Shown: positions 52,129-62,261, counted from the stretch's first letter. The stretch is DNA of 64,000 nt from an uncultured Erythrobacter sp. (GCA_947502305.1 CANMZA010000001.1:1116001-1180000), one strand, 5' to 3'. Numbers and translations are program-made. The notes: generated by a model from the letters alone, not told the origin.

Positions 52129-53898
52129 GTGGCGAAGCGCTCTGGAGCCGCTTTATTAATGGAAAGCCTGGTCGAGCAGGGGGTCGAATATATCTTCGGC
52201 TATCCCGGCGGCGCAGTGCTGCCCATTTATGACGAGCTGTTCGGAAACGATCATATTCGCCATATTCTTGTCCGCCACGAAGCAGGCGCAGCGCACGCCG
52301 CAGAGGGCTATGCCCGCGCCACCGGCAAACCCGGCGTTGTTCTGGTGACCTCTGGCCCCGGTGCGACCAATGCCGTGACCGGCATCGCCGATGCGTGGAT
52401 GGATTCGATCCCGCTGGTCGTCATCACCGGGCAAGTGCCCACCGCCCTGATTGGGACAGATGCGTTCCAAGAGGCCGATACGGTCGGCATCACGCGCCAC
52501 TGCACCAAACACAATTATCTGGTCAAAGACCCCGCTGAATTGACCGCGACCATCGAAGAAGCGTTCCGCATCGCCACCACCGGACGCCCGGGACCGGTTG
52601 TCATCGACATCCCTAAAGACGTGCAAATCGCCGTCCCATCCGAAAGCCGCCCGGCCAAATTGACCGCCGCGCACCGATATGCGCCGCAAATGGCAGGTGC
52701 GCCCGATCAGATCATTGAGGCGGTCGACATGCTCGCCGCGGCGCAGCGGCCCATTTTCTACACGGGCGGCGGCGTGATCAATTCGGGGCCGGAGGCGACC
52801 CGCCTGCTGCGCCAATTGCAGGATATGACCGGCGCGCCAGTGACTTCGACGCTGATGGGCCTAGGCGCCTTCCCCAGCGAACATCCCGATTGGCTCGGCA
52901 TGCTCGGTATGCACGGCACGTATGAAGCCAATATGGCGATGAACAAATGCGATGTGATGGTGTGTATCGGCGCGCGCTTTGATGACCGCGTGACAGGACG
53001 GCTGGATGCATTTTCGCCGGATTCTAAGAAGATCCACATCGATATCGACCGGTCTTCCATCAACAAAAACGTCACCGTTGATCTGGGCATTATCGGCGAT
53101 TGCGCCACGGTGCTGGATCAGATGATCGAGGTTTGGGGCCAAGGAAGCGCCAGCGCCAAAACCGCGCAAGACCTGGGCGAATGGAAAGCGCGGATCGCCG
53201 GTTGGCGCGCGCGCGAATGCCTCGCTTATCCAGAACGATCAAAGAAACATCCCGCCGCGATCATGCCGCAAAAGGCGGTTGAGCGGCTGCACGCCCTCAC
53301 CCATCATCGATCCCCAATCATCTCAACCGAGGTTGGTCAGCATCAGATGTGGGCGGCGCAATATTTCGGTTTTGAGGAACCGAACAAATGGCTGACGAGC
53401 GGCGGTCTGGGCACGATGGGTTACGGCCTGCCCGCCGCGATTGGCGCGCAATTGGGGCATCCTGATGCTTTGGTGATCGACATCGCAGGAGAGGCGTCGA
53501 TCCAGATGAATATTCAGGAGCTCGGCACCGCATCGCAATTCCGCCTGCCGGTGAAAATCTTCATCCTCAACAATGAATATATGGGCATGGTGCGCCAGTG
53601 GCAGGAATTGACCTATGAAAGCCGCTATTCCAATTCTTATTCCGACAGTCTGCCCGATTTTGTGAAACTGGCGCAGGCGTATGGTTGGAAAGGGATCCGC
53701 ATCACGGACGAAGCGGACCTCGACGCGGGCATCACAGAAATGATGGAATATGACGGCCCGGTCGTTGTCGATTGCTGCGTTGCGCAGGATGCCAATTGCC
53801 TGCCGATGATCCCATCGGGGGCGGCGCATACCGACATGTTGCTGTATGGCGATGATGTGGACGGCACGATGGATGACGAAGCCAAAGCGCTGGTTTAA
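52129..53898 (+). CDS. ilvB: Acetolactate synthase large subunit
   Basis: First common step of valine, isoleucine and leucine synthesis. The 589-residue ThDP/FAD enzyme has the N-terminal ThDP domain ([40 protein letters not shown]), the FAD domain, and the C-terminal ThDP site [20 protein letters not shown]. At the usual GDGS-N metal motif the sequence reads [13 protein letters not shown], with Glu where Asp is usual. GTG start after AGGAGAAG. First gene of ilvB-ilvN-ilvC. Confidence 0.97.
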   Translation: MAKRSGAALLMESLVEQGVEYIFGYPGGAVLPIYDELFGNDHIRHILVRHEAGAAHAAEGYARATGKPGVVLVTSGPGATNAVTGIADAWMDSIPLVVITGQVPTALIGTDAFQEADTVGITRHCTKHNYLVKDPAELTATIEEAFRIATTGRPGPVVIDIPKDVQIAVPSESRPAKLTAAHRYAPQMAGAPDQIIEAVDMLAAAQRPIFYTGGGVINSGPEATRLLRQLQDMTGAPVTSTLMGLGAFPSEHPDWLGMLGMHGTYEANMAMNKCDVMVCIGARFDDRVTGRLDAFSPDSKKIHIDIDRSSINKNVTVDLGIIGDCATVLDQMIEVWGQGSASAKTAQDLGEWKARIAGWRARECLAYPERSKKHPAAIMPQKAVERLHALTHHRSPIISTEVGQHQMWAAQYFGFEEPNKWLTSGGLGTMGYGLPAAIGAQLGHPDALVIDIAGEASIQMNIQELGTASQFRLPVKIFILNNEYMGMVRQWQELTYESRYSNSYSDSLPDFVKLAQAYGWKGIRITDEADLDAGITEMMEYDGPVVVDCCVAQDANCLPMIPSGAAHTDMLLYGDDVDGTMDDEAKALV

Positions 53899-53939
53899 TC
53901 CGCGAGTTACAGTTTACGCGCCGAAGGAACAATCGAGAC

Positions 53940-55539
<1,600 letters not shown>

Positions 55540-55555
55540 ATCCAAAGGGTGGAGG

Positions 55556-56155
55556 ATGCCAAAAGCAAACTCCACCCAATTGATTTTCGTCGCCATCGCC
55601 ATCGTCTGGGTGCTGATGATTGCACGCGCTTATATGGATGTGAAAGGCACGGACGGCCTAGTCGCTGTCGTGCCGCAATCAGAGGTCCAATCCTTCGCCC
55701 GGCAAGAGCTGGACGCGTTACAAACCCGCAGTTTTGAGGGCGATTTGGAACTGTGCGGCATCATCTTTGAAACCAGCGATCAAGAATTGGGCGTGTCCCG
55801 CCCGACCAGCGGTGATCAAGCGAGCTGTGACATTTCATTCTTCGATGAACCCGGCATGGTGCCAATCGCCAGTTTTCACACGCACGGCAAACACTCCCCG
55901 CAATATGACGGCGAAGTGCCCAGCATGGTCGATATCGAAAGCGACGTGGCCAATGGCATGGACGGATATATCGCAACGCCCGGCGGCCGTTTGTGGCACA
56001 TTGAACATGAGGTCGGCGTGGCGCGCATGGTCTGCGGCGAAGGATGCCTAACGCAAGATCCAAGTTACCGCAGATGCGCCGGCGATGTGATCGCGCAAAG
56101 CTATACGGTCGAACAATTGGCGCAGCGGTTCAGCGATAGTAGCCGAGGCTGCTGA
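55556..56155 (+). CDS. Membrane-anchored DUF4329 (JAMM-like) protein
   Basis: A 199-residue protein with one N-terminal membrane segment (LIFVAIAIVWVLMIARAYMD). The mature domain has ELCGIIFETSDQE, then an H-x-H motif in SFHTHGKHSPQYDGEVPS followed by MVDIESD. This resembles the metal-binding JAB/MPN-type layout (E, HxH, S, D) found in the DUF4329 family. Six cysteines are present, five of them in the membrane-distal half. It starts 16 bases after ilvC, so it may be the fourth gene of the operon; a link to amino-acid synthesis is not evident. Confidence 0.72.
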   Translation: MPKANSTQLIFVAIAIVWVLMIARAYMDVKGTDGLVAVVPQSEVQSFARQELDALQTRSFEGDLELCGIIFETSDQELGVSRPTSGDQASCDISFFDEPGMVPIASFHTHGKHSPQYDGEVPSMVDIESDVANGMDGYIATPGGRLWHIEHEVGVARMVCGEGCLTQDPSYRRCAGDVIAQSYTVEQLAQRFSDSSRGC

Positions 56156-56209
56156 GCTGCGCGCGGGTGTTCTGGTCCGGCGGGAGTATCCTCCGGCGGC
56201 GTCTTCCTG

Positions 56210-56252
56210 AAAACAAAACTGCCCGCGAAAGGTTCCCCTCTTTCGCGAGCAG
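56210..56252 (-). terminator. Intrinsic terminator downstream of the Cys-repeat gene
   Basis: On the minus strand, arms CGCGAAAG and CTTTCGCG (plus-strand 56224-56231 and 56240-56247) form a perfect 8-bp stem, extended by CTGC/GCAG with one mismatch, and lead into TTTTGTTTT. This supports transcription of the gene at 56358-56756 on the minus strand. It could also stop readthrough from the ilv side. Confidence 0.85.
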
Positions 56253-56357
56253 CAGGTCCAAGAATTTGGGCCGAAGACTGGGTATTTCAGGTTAAAAAAG
56301 GACGTGACCAGGAATACTAGGAGGAACGACCCCTAGCCACGCCCAAGTGCGCACCCG

Positions 56358-56756
56358 TCAGGCAGCGGGTGCACAAGCTGATGCTGAGCAAGCAGACGCT
56401 TCACAGGCGGAAGCGGCGCAAGCTGAGGCCGAGCATGCCGAAGCAGTGCAAGCAGAAGCAGAACAGGCAGACGCGGCGCAGGCAGACGCGGCACAAGCAG
56501 ACGCAGCGCAGGCAGAAGCGGAACAGGCGGCGGCGGCACAGGCAGCAGCAGCGCAGGCGGCTTGACGCTGAGCGCGCGCTTGACGGCGAGCTTCGCGGTT
56601 GGCGCGGCGGTCAGCAGAGCTGGTATCGATCGAACGCGGGGCGGAATAACCGCTCGGGCCGCAAGGTGCATCGGCCAAAGCAGGCGCGCCCGCAGTTGCA
56701 GCCGCAAGGCCGCCAGCAACCATCATCAATTTCGCAAGGTTCATTTTCTGGGTCAT
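56358..56756 (-). CDS. Exported cysteine-ladder repeat protein (13 Cys at exact 5-residue spacing)
   Basis: A 132-residue protein I do not recognise. Residues 1-28 are a signal peptide (LMMVAGGLAAATAGAPALA, cleavage near ALA-DA). One cysteine (C32) is followed by an Arg-rich stretch at 49-65 (RRANREARRQARAQRQ). Residues 68-128 then hold cysteines at 68, 73, 78 and so on to 128, every fifth residue without exception. The four residues between are Ala and Ser with one Thr and one Glu (typical unit C-A-A-S-A). The ATG has a strong GGAGAGGAC site and the gene ends before an intrinsic terminator. It lies downstream of a YHS-domain gene on the same strand. Metal binding, a disulfide ladder or a modified peptide are possible roles; none is shown. 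Confidence 0.75.
   Translation of the reverse strand: MTQKMNLAKLMMVAGGLAAATAGAPALADAPCGPSGYSAPRSIDTSSADRRANREARRQARAQRQAACAAAACAAAACSASACAASACAASACAASACSASACTASACSASACAASACEASACSASACAPAA
56373..56561. repeat. 15-bp tandem repeat encoding the Cys pentapeptides
   Basis: Twelve to thirteen degenerate 15-bp units of the type GCAGACGCGGCACAA (plus strand) make up the 3' half of the Cys-repeat gene. The third-position variation between units, with the protein pattern preserved, suggests selection on the peptide rather than recent DNA duplication. Confidence 0.8.
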
Positions 56757-56773
56757 TTTAAAGTCCTCTCCAG

Positions 56774-56847
56774 GGGGTAATTCGGGGTAACAACAGGGGT
56801 AAAAACAGGGGTAAAAACGGGAAGTCAGATTAGGGGTAATCGGGTAA
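56774..56847. repeat. GGGGTAA repeat cluster (TTACCCC on the gene strand) upstream of the Cys-repeat gene
   Basis: GGGGTAA occurs at 56774, 56784, 56796, 56808 and 56833, with CGGGTAA at 56841 and another GGGGTAA at 56935. Three neighbouring spacings are 10, 12 and 12 bases, about one helical turn. All lie in the leader or promoter of the minus-strand Cys-repeat gene. Copies also occur upstream of both YHS genes (57491, 57516 and 60179). Confidence 0.75.
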
Positions 56848-56943
56848 GCAAATGTATTGGCGTCCCGGCGGACCGGAGCAGCTATCTAGGGGGGTCAGGG
56901 GGAGCGCCGCCCCGGCCCACTGGAACGCCAAACTGGGGTAATA

Positions 56944-57426
56944 TCAGTCGCCGAAACGCTTCCCTTCTGGGACTTGCGTCCATGCCGGGTCAGACTTTGA
57001 AATGAAGCCATCAATATCGCCGAGCCATGTGCTTTGAACATCGCGGTTGAAGTTCAAATAGAGCTTCCCACCGTGAATTTTGTACAAGGTTGGATCACCC
57101 GGTGCGAGCGAGCCGCGGCTCATCGCCCAAGCGCAGTGGCCGCCATATTGCGGGGCGTAACGGTCGGGGTTTTCTTCAAACAAATCGGCGTTTGCTTGGC
57201 TGGAAAAATGGAATGCCGCGCCGTCATGCATCACTTTGAATTGTGAACTGCCGCGAACGGGCGTGCCGTTTCCTTGGAAGTAGCTGACCGTATCATAGCC
57301 GCTCAAGGCGACGGTGCTGCCTTCGACGCCGACAAACACGCCGCCATCGGCCTGTGCCGGGGCACTAAGGGCAACCGGCGCGGCAAGAGCTGCTGCGGCT
57401 GCGATCATGGGATATTTAAGTTTCAT
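56944..57426 (-). CDS. Exported YHS-domain protein (first copy)
   Basis: A 160-residue protein with a signal peptide (MIAAAAALAAPVALSAPAQA, mature from about DGG). The mature part is a YHS-type domain: VALSGYDTVSYFQGNGTPVR, then FHFSSQANADLFEENPDRYA, then PQYGGHCAWAMSRG and GGKLYLNFNRDVQSTW. YHS domains are small Cys/His-containing modules thought to bind metal, often copper. The ATG has an AGGAG site. Probably cotranscribed with or co-regulated with the Cys-repeat gene downstream. Confidence 0.85.
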   Translation of the reverse strand: MKLKYPMIAAAAALAAPVALSAPAQADGGVFVGVEGSTVALSGYDTVSYFQGNGTPVRGSSQFKVMHDGAAFHFSSQANADLFEENPDRYAPQYGGHCAWAMSRGSLAPGDPTLYKIHGGKLYLNFNRDVQSTWLGDIDGFISKSDPAWTQVPEGKRFGD

Positions 57427-57802
57427 CGGGGTTCTCCTAAATTCGTAATGTGCTGCGGCCACTCGGCTGGCATTCAGGGCGGGGGTCGCAGGGGGTAAAC
57501 CATCGGGTCAGCCAAGGGGGTAAACTGGCCGTCTGGTGTCCTGAGAGCCGCCAAGTGGCCGCGCACATCATGGAGTTCGCGCGGTTCTCTCAATTGGTGA
57601 CAGGCACACCAAAAAAAGTTGAAAAAAATTTCGCACAGGGTTCGCACAGGGGGGGGGGGGGGGGGCAAACACCCCTCTCGCCGCTCGCGCCGCCCTTGAA
57701 ACATTGCGGATATGGCGCGCAAAACCGGGCCGCTCTCGACACGCATGGCGCAATACGTCACAGATTTTTGCTATCAGGGCGCACAATCAAAAAGGGGCCA
57801 TC
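57427..57802. other. Intergenic region between YHS gene and lldD
   Basis: These 376 bases separate divergent genes. They hold two GGGGGTAAAC words 25 bases apart (57491 and 57516), A-rich tracts (57611-57629), a direct repeat TTCGCACAGGG (57630 and 57641) and a 17-base G run. Open frames exist across the area in several phases but none has a domain, a ribosome-binding site or consistent codon use, so no gene is called. Confidence 0.5.
57649..57665. repeat. 17-base poly-G tract
   Basis: An uninterrupted run of 17 G on the plus strand, 137 bases before the lldD ATG and about 220 bases before the start of the divergent YHS gene. Runs of this length are rare in ordinary chromosomal DNA and are prone to slipped-strand mispairing. 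The exact length could also be an assembly or sequencing uncertainty. Confidence 0.85.
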
Positions 57803-58954
57803 ATGCAGCTCAGTGACTGCCACAATATTGATGACTTTAGATTGCTGGCCAAAGCGCGGCTGCCCTTCCCCGTATTCGATTACATTGACGGGGCGGCGGA
57901 TGATGAGCTGACCAAGGCCCGCAATACCAGCGCCTATGACGCCGCCGATCTGGTGCCCGATGTGCTGGCCGGGGTGGAGGCAATTGACACGTCTTGCACC
58001 ATCCTTGGCCGCAAAAGCGCCCTGCCCTTAATGCTGTCACCGACCGCGGTTCAGCGGGCCTTCCATTGGCAAGGTGAAACTGCGGTTGCACGCGCGGCAG
58101 AAAAATTCGGCCTGTGGTTCGGTATCTCCAGCCTCGCCACGCGCAGCATCGAAGACATTGCCGCGCTGACCACCGGCCCAAAACTGTTCCAATTGTATGT
58201 CCACAAAGACACCGGCCTTAACACCCATATGATCGAACGATGTCAGGCATCCGGCTTTGATGCGCTGGCTTTGACGGTGGACACGATTGTGTCTGGCAAA
58301 CGCGAACGATGCCTGCGCAGCGGTTTTACCACCCCGCCCCGTTTCACACCCGCAAGCATTTGGAGCTATGCCACGCGCCCGCGCTGGACGCTGGATTATG
58401 TGTTCCGGGAAAAATTCAGCCTGCCGAACCTCGACACTCATGTCAGCGAAGGGTCGAGCAAAGCGGTGAGCATCGCGGAATATTTCAACACGATGCTCGA
58501 CACCTCAATGAATTGGGACACCGCCGCCGCAATCCGTCAGCAATGGGGCGGTAAATTTGTGCTGAAAGGCGTGATGAGCGCCGGGGACGCGCGCCGCGCG
58601 GTGGAAATTGGCGCGGATGCCATCATGATTTCCAACCATGGCGGCCGCCAATTGGACGGCAGCCGCGCGCCATTTGATCAATTGCCAGAGATCGTCGATG
58701 CTGTTGGCGGCGAAATTGAGATCATTTGTGACGGCGGCGTGCGGCGCGGGACGCATGCGTTGAAAGCAATCGCGACAGGCGCCACGGCGGCTTCGGGCGG
58801 AAGGTTATATCTCTACGCCTTAGCGGCGGCGGGTCAGGACGGGGTGGAGCGCGCACTGAGCATCCTGAAAGACGAAATTGAACGCGGAATGCGATTGATG
58901 GGCGTCACCCATGTCGATCAATTGACGGCGGAAAGATTGAGGATGCGCCGGTGA
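57803..58954 (+). CDS. lldD: FMN-dependent L-lactate / alpha-hydroxy-acid dehydrogenase
   Basis: A 383-residue TIM-barrel flavoprotein. It shows LPFPVFDYIDGAADDELTKA, the FMN motifs, LYVHKDTGLNTHMIERCQAS and the active-site stretch ISNHGGRQLDGSRAP with the catalytic His and Arg. It oxidises L-lactate or a related 2-hydroxy acid, passing electrons to the quinone pool. The ATG at 57803 follows AAAAAGGGG. The stop overlaps a possible early start of the next gene. Confidence 0.93.
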   Translation: MQLSDCHNIDDFRLLAKARLPFPVFDYIDGAADDELTKARNTSAYDAADLVPDVLAGVEAIDTSCTILGRKSALPLMLSPTAVQRAFHWQGETAVARAAEKFGLWFGISSLATRSIEDIAALTTGPKLFQLYVHKDTGLNTHMIERCQASGFDALALTVDTIVSGKRERCLRSGFTTPPRFTPASIWSYATRPRWTLDYVFREKFSLPNLDTHVSEGSSKAVSIAEYFNTMLDTSMNWDTAAAIRQQWGGKFVLKGVMSAGDARRAVEIGADAIMISNHGGRQLDGSRAPFDQLPEIVDAVGGEIEIICDGGVRRGTHALKAIATGATAASGGRLYLYALAAAGQDGVERALSILKDEIERGMRLMGVTHVDQLTAERLRMRR

Positions 58955-59040
58955 CCGGCATCGCAGTCTTGAAAACCGTTAAAGGCGCGCAAACACAAAA
59001 TGTCATGAAGCTGAAACCTCACGGGAGCCTTAGCACAGTG

Positions 59041-59556
59041 ATGAAGACCCGCTCGAATCCATCCGCAATCCGCACCAGAAAAATGCCTGCCTTGGGCCTC
59101 TCATTTGGCCTGCTGCTCAGCCTATCCGCATGCAGTGCGCCGGACGCCCCTGTCGATAGCAGCGAGACCGATGATTTTGCCGCGCGGATCAATGGCAACA
59201 CGCCGCCCGCACCCGCTACTGGGGGCGCCGGGACAGTTGGGGGACCGCAGGCCAGCTATGCTCCGCAAGCGCCGACAATAGCGCCGCCCCGCGAGAACGC
59301 TGCTCCCGGCGCCTATGCCCCCGGCACCGCAACCGATCCCGAAAGCGTTACGTGCAACGCCAATAAAATGGGTCCGTTCATGGGCCGATTGGCTGATGAG
59401 GCGACCCGCGCCAATATCATGAGCGCCGCCGCCGGGGCCGCCGATGTGCGCTTCATCCAAGCCGGCAGCGGATATATCGCGCCCGATGCGACCAATCCGC
59501 GTCTCAACATCATGCTGGATAATCAAGGGATCATCCGCGACGCGCGCTGCGGATAA
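59041..59556 (+). CDS. Lipoprotein with I78-family peptidase-inhibitor domain
   Basis: About 171 residues. A lipobox lies in the N-terminus (LGLLLSLSAC-type core: FGLLLSLSAC). A Pro/Gly/Ala linker is followed by an I78-type domain: VTCNANKMGPFMGRLADEAT, then VRFIQAGSGYIAPDATNPRL, then NIMLDNQGIIRDARCG. The C...CG ends and the R-L-N motif match I78, a family of small elastase/subtilisin inhibitors. Of several in-frame starts the ATG at 59041 puts the lipobox at a normal distance. A terminator follows. Confidence 0.85.
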   Translation: MKTRSNPSAIRTRKMPALGLSFGLLLSLSACSAPDAPVDSSETDDFAARINGNTPPAPATGGAGTVGGPQASYAPQAPTIAPPRENAAPGAYAPGTATDPESVTCNANKMGPFMGRLADEATRANIMSAAAGAADVRFIQAGSGYIAPDATNPRLNIMLDNQGIIRDARCG

Positions 59557-59563
59557 AACAAAA

Positions 59564-59596
59564 CCCCCGCCGCTCTGATGAGCGACGGGGGCTTGT
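59564..59596. terminator. Bidirectional intrinsic terminator
   Basis: CCCCCGCCGCTC (59564-59575) and GAGCGACGGGGG (59580-59591) pair with one mismatch around a 4-base loop. On the minus strand the stem is followed by TTTTGTTTT, a strong end for the YHS gene at 59617-60177; on the plus strand CTTGTT follows the lipoprotein gene. The two genes converge here. Confidence 0.88.
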
Positions 59597-59616
59597 TAAT
59601 CTAAGACTGTACCGGA

Positions 59617-60177
59617 TCAGTCTTGGTAATGTTCATCAGCAGAGTGAGTTGGGTAGTTGGTATCGCCTGTTTCGATGAAACCTGGGATGTCCACGACCCA
59701 ATTGGCTTTTACGTCTTCGTTGAAGTTCAAGTAGAGCTTGCCATCGACGATTTCGTACACTTCTGGGTTACCAGGAGCGAGCGCATCTTTCGCGCCGATC
59801 GCCCAAGCGCAATAGCCGCCATAAGCAGGCGCATATTTGCCTGGCTCTTCGATAAAGGTCTTCGCATTGTCTTCGCTAGCGAAGCGGTAATCGAAGCCTT
59901 CGAAACGAACGGTGTATTCTTCTGTGCCGACAACCGGAACGCCGTCACCAACGAAGTAGCTGACCGCATCGTAACCTGAAAGTGCCAGCGTATCGCCTTT
60001 GCTTTCGCGGTAAACGGGGCCAGTTGGCTCGCCGCCAAGGTCGGCATAAACGGCCGCTTCGGTGGTGGCTTCTGCGGTCATCGCATCGCCTTCTGGGGCA
60101 TCAGCAGCAGGGGCGCCGCAAGCAGCAACAGTCGCCATCAGGGCAATAGCGAAGAGAGATTTTGTCATAGTTTTCAT
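59617..60177 (-). CDS. YHS-domain lipoprotein (second copy)
   Basis: A 186-residue protein with a lipoprotein signal (SLFAIALMATVAAC). A flexible acidic linker precedes a YHS domain close to that at 56944-57426: LALSGYDAVSYFVGDGVPVV, FRFASEDN-like YRFASEDNAKTFIEEPGKYA, PAYGGYCAWAIGAKDALAPG and DGKLYLNFNEDVKANW. It is therefore the membrane-anchored partner of the exported copy. The ATG has AGGAGG; ATTACCCCC lies between that site and the ATG. Confidence 0.87.
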   Translation of the reverse strand: MKTMTKSLFAIALMATVAACGAPAADAPEGDAMTAEATTEAAVYADLGGEPTGPVYRESKGDTLALSGYDAVSYFVGDGVPVVGTEEYTVRFEGFDYRFASEDNAKTFIEEPGKYAPAYGGYCAWAIGAKDALAPGNPEVYEIVDGKLYLNFNEDVKANWVVDIPGFIETGDTNYPTHSADEHYQD

Positions 60178-60386
60178 CGGGGGTAATCCTCCTAAGGGTG
60201 TATGTATTTGTTCATTCGAACCAGCGCCTGAATGCCGGTTATTACGGTGGTAACATTGCGTCTTTCGCGGATCGTGCATGGATGGTTACAGACCTTTTTG
60301 CACATTTCCAAAAAAAGTCATTTTTTCACGCGATCCTCTCCCCCTTCCCTTGCGCTGCGCCGGATAATCAGCAAAGACTGCGGGCC

Positions 60387-60440
60387 ATGACTTACACCGC
60401 CGCATTACTCCTACGACTAACATGCCCTTGGGCATCGTAG
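60387..60440 (+). CDS. Candidate leuA leader peptide
   Basis: A 17-codon frame encodes MTYTAALLLRLTCPWAS and ends 94 bases before leuA. Four leucines occur in five codons, using TTA, CTC, CTA and CTA; TTA and CTA look uncommon in this GC-rich genome. No strong ribosome-binding site is seen. ATGCC-CTTG-GGCAT forms a hairpin at its end, and CCCTTG (60425-60430) can also pair with CAAGGG (60479-60484). No T-run follows, so the mechanism, if any, is unclear. Confidence 0.6.
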   Translation: MTYTAALLLRLTCPWAS

Positions 60441-60534
60441 GGCCGCGCGCGTGACACTGCCGCGGATACCCAGACGCTCAAGGGGTTCCGCCGCCAAACA
60501 ACATTCCAAACAAGTCATTTAAAGAGCAAGCGTC

Positions 60535-62208
60535 ATGGCCATGCTGAAACAGCCTTCGAAAAAATACCGCTCCTTCCCGCAAATCAATCTGCCCGATCGC
60601 CAATGGCCGGGCCGCGTGATTGACCGCGCGCCGCGCTGGTTGTCGACCGATCTGCGCGATGGCAATCAATCCATCATCGATCCTATGGATGCGGTGAAGA
60701 AACGCCGGTTCTTTGATTTGCTGGTTGAGATTGGCGTCAAGGAAATCGAGGTTGGCTTTCCCAGTGCGGGCGCAACGGAGTTCGACTTTATATCCGGCCT
60801 CGTCAAATCGGGCGCGATCCCAGACGATGTGACCGTGCAAGTTCTCACGCAGAGCCGCGAGGACTTGATCCGCACCTCTTTTGAAAGCTTGGACGGCGCG
60901 CGATCCGCAATCGTACATCTTTATAACGCCGTCAGCCCAGCATGGCGCGATATCGTGTTCCGCATGTCAAAAGACGAAGTGCGAGAGATCGCCATCGCAG
61001 GCGCAGAGGTCATGCGTGATGAGGCCGCAAAGCGCCCCGACACAGATTGGCATTTCCAATACTCACCCGAAACATTCTCGACCGCAGAATTGGATTTCAG
61101 CATCGAGGTTTGCGAAGCGGTGATGGGCGTCCTTCAGCCCAGCCCCGACAAACCGATCATCCTCAACCTGCCCGCAACAGTTGAGGCGGCGACGCCGAAT
61201 ATTTACGCCGATCAAATCGAATATTTCTGCCGCAACCTGCCAAACCGGGAAAGCGCGATCATCTCGCTCCACACCCATAATGACCGGGGCACTGGCGTTG
61301 CGGCGGCAGAATTGGGTCTGATGGCGGGGGCGGACCGCGTAGAGGGATGTTTGTTCGGCAATGGCGAACGCACCGGCAATTGCTGCCTCGTGACGATGGG
61401 CCTCAACCTTTACACCCAAGGGGTCGATCCTCAGCTCGATTTCTCTGACATTGACCGCGTGATTGAGACGGTCGAATATTGCAACGACCTGCCCGTTCAT
61501 CAACGCCATCCTTACGGCGGCGAATTGGTTTACACCGCCTTTTCCGGCAGCCACCAAGACGCCATCAAAAAAGGATTTGAAGCGCGCAGGAGCCAGAATG
61601 ACGAAACGTGGCGCGTGCCGTACCTGCCCGTCGACCCCGCCGATCTGGGCCGCAACTATGAGGCCGTGATCCGCGTCAATTCGCAAAGCGGCAAAGGCGG
61701 TTTTGCGTGGGTGTTGGAACAGGACCAAGGGCTAAAACTGCCTAAGGCGATGCAGGCCGATTTCTCACGCTATGTTCAACATCTGGCGGATGAATTGGGC
61801 CGCGAATTGAATGCCGCCGATATTTGGGACGCGTTCAAAACCGCCTATCACATTGAAACAGACACGCGCCGGTTCCGGCTGGTTGATTACGAAGAAAACC
61901 GCGCGGCGGACGGCACCCGCGTCTTTGCCGGGAAAATCGCGGTCGATGGCGGCGAACAAAGCGTCTCTGGCCGGGGCAATGGCCTAATTTCCAGCGTCGT
62001 CAGCACGCTTGAGGCGGCCTTTGATCTCGATATCAAAGTGCTGGATTACACCGAACATGCGCTGGGATCGGGACGCGATGCCCGGGCTGCGGCCTACCTC
62101 AAATGCGAAAGCGGCGGACGGGTCATCTGGGGATGCGCGATTGACGAAGACGTCGCCACCGCCAGCGTGCGCGCCGTGTTGAGCGCGGCCAATTCGGCGG
62201 TACAATAA
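60535..62208 (+). CDS. leuA: 2-isopropylmalate synthase (LeuA type 2)
   Basis: First committed step of leucine synthesis. The 557-residue product shows [20 protein letters not shown], the [20 protein letters not shown] metal site and [18 protein letters not shown], with an N-terminal extension ([16 protein letters not shown]) characteristic of the type-2 form found in actinobacteria and some proteobacteria. A C-terminal leucine-binding regulatory domain follows ([20 protein letters not shown]). Confidence 0.97.
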   Translation: MAMLKQPSKKYRSFPQINLPDRQWPGRVIDRAPRWLSTDLRDGNQSIIDPMDAVKKRRFFDLLVEIGVKEIEVGFPSAGATEFDFISGLVKSGAIPDDVTVQVLTQSREDLIRTSFESLDGARSAIVHLYNAVSPAWRDIVFRMSKDEVREIAIAGAEVMRDEAAKRPDTDWHFQYSPETFSTAELDFSIEVCEAVMGVLQPSPDKPIILNLPATVEAATPNIYADQIEYFCRNLPNRESAIISLHTHNDRGTGVAAAELGLMAGADRVEGCLFGNGERTGNCCLVTMGLNLYTQGVDPQLDFSDIDRVIETVEYCNDLPVHQRHPYGGELVYTAFSGSHQDAIKKGFEARRSQNDETWRVPYLPVDPADLGRNYEAVIRVNSQSGKGGFAWVLEQDQGLKLPKAMQADFSRYVQHLADELGRELNAADIWDAFKTAYHIETDTRRFRLVDYEENRAADGTRVFAGKIAVDGGEQSVSGRGNGLISSVVSTLEAAFDLDIKVLDYTEHALGSGRDARAAAYLKCESGGRVIWGCAIDEDVATASVRAVLSAANSAVQ

Positions 62209-62261
62209 CGCCGGTACAATCAGGTGCAGCGGGGGAACGCGTTGAGGGGGAGCTGGGATCT

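Noticed and set aside
56373..56561. CRISPR array or satellite in the 15-bp repeat region
   Set aside because: The units are contiguous without unique spacers and are in frame within an expressed-looking gene.
56347..56565. Plus-strand frame of Gln-Ala-Asp/Glu pentapeptides (QADAE-type)
   Set aside because: It is the mirror of the Cys-repeat gene. It has no ribosome-binding site or signal peptide, while the minus strand has both, plus a terminator.
56774..56847. Replication-origin iterons in the GGGGTAA cluster
   Set aside because: No replication initiator gene or DnaA boxes are nearby, and the same word recurs upstream of the YHS genes, which favours a regulatory role.
57450..57911. Long open frames on both strands across the poly-G region
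   Set aside because: They run through the homopolymer and A-tracts, carry no domain and conflict with the clear lldD start at 57803.
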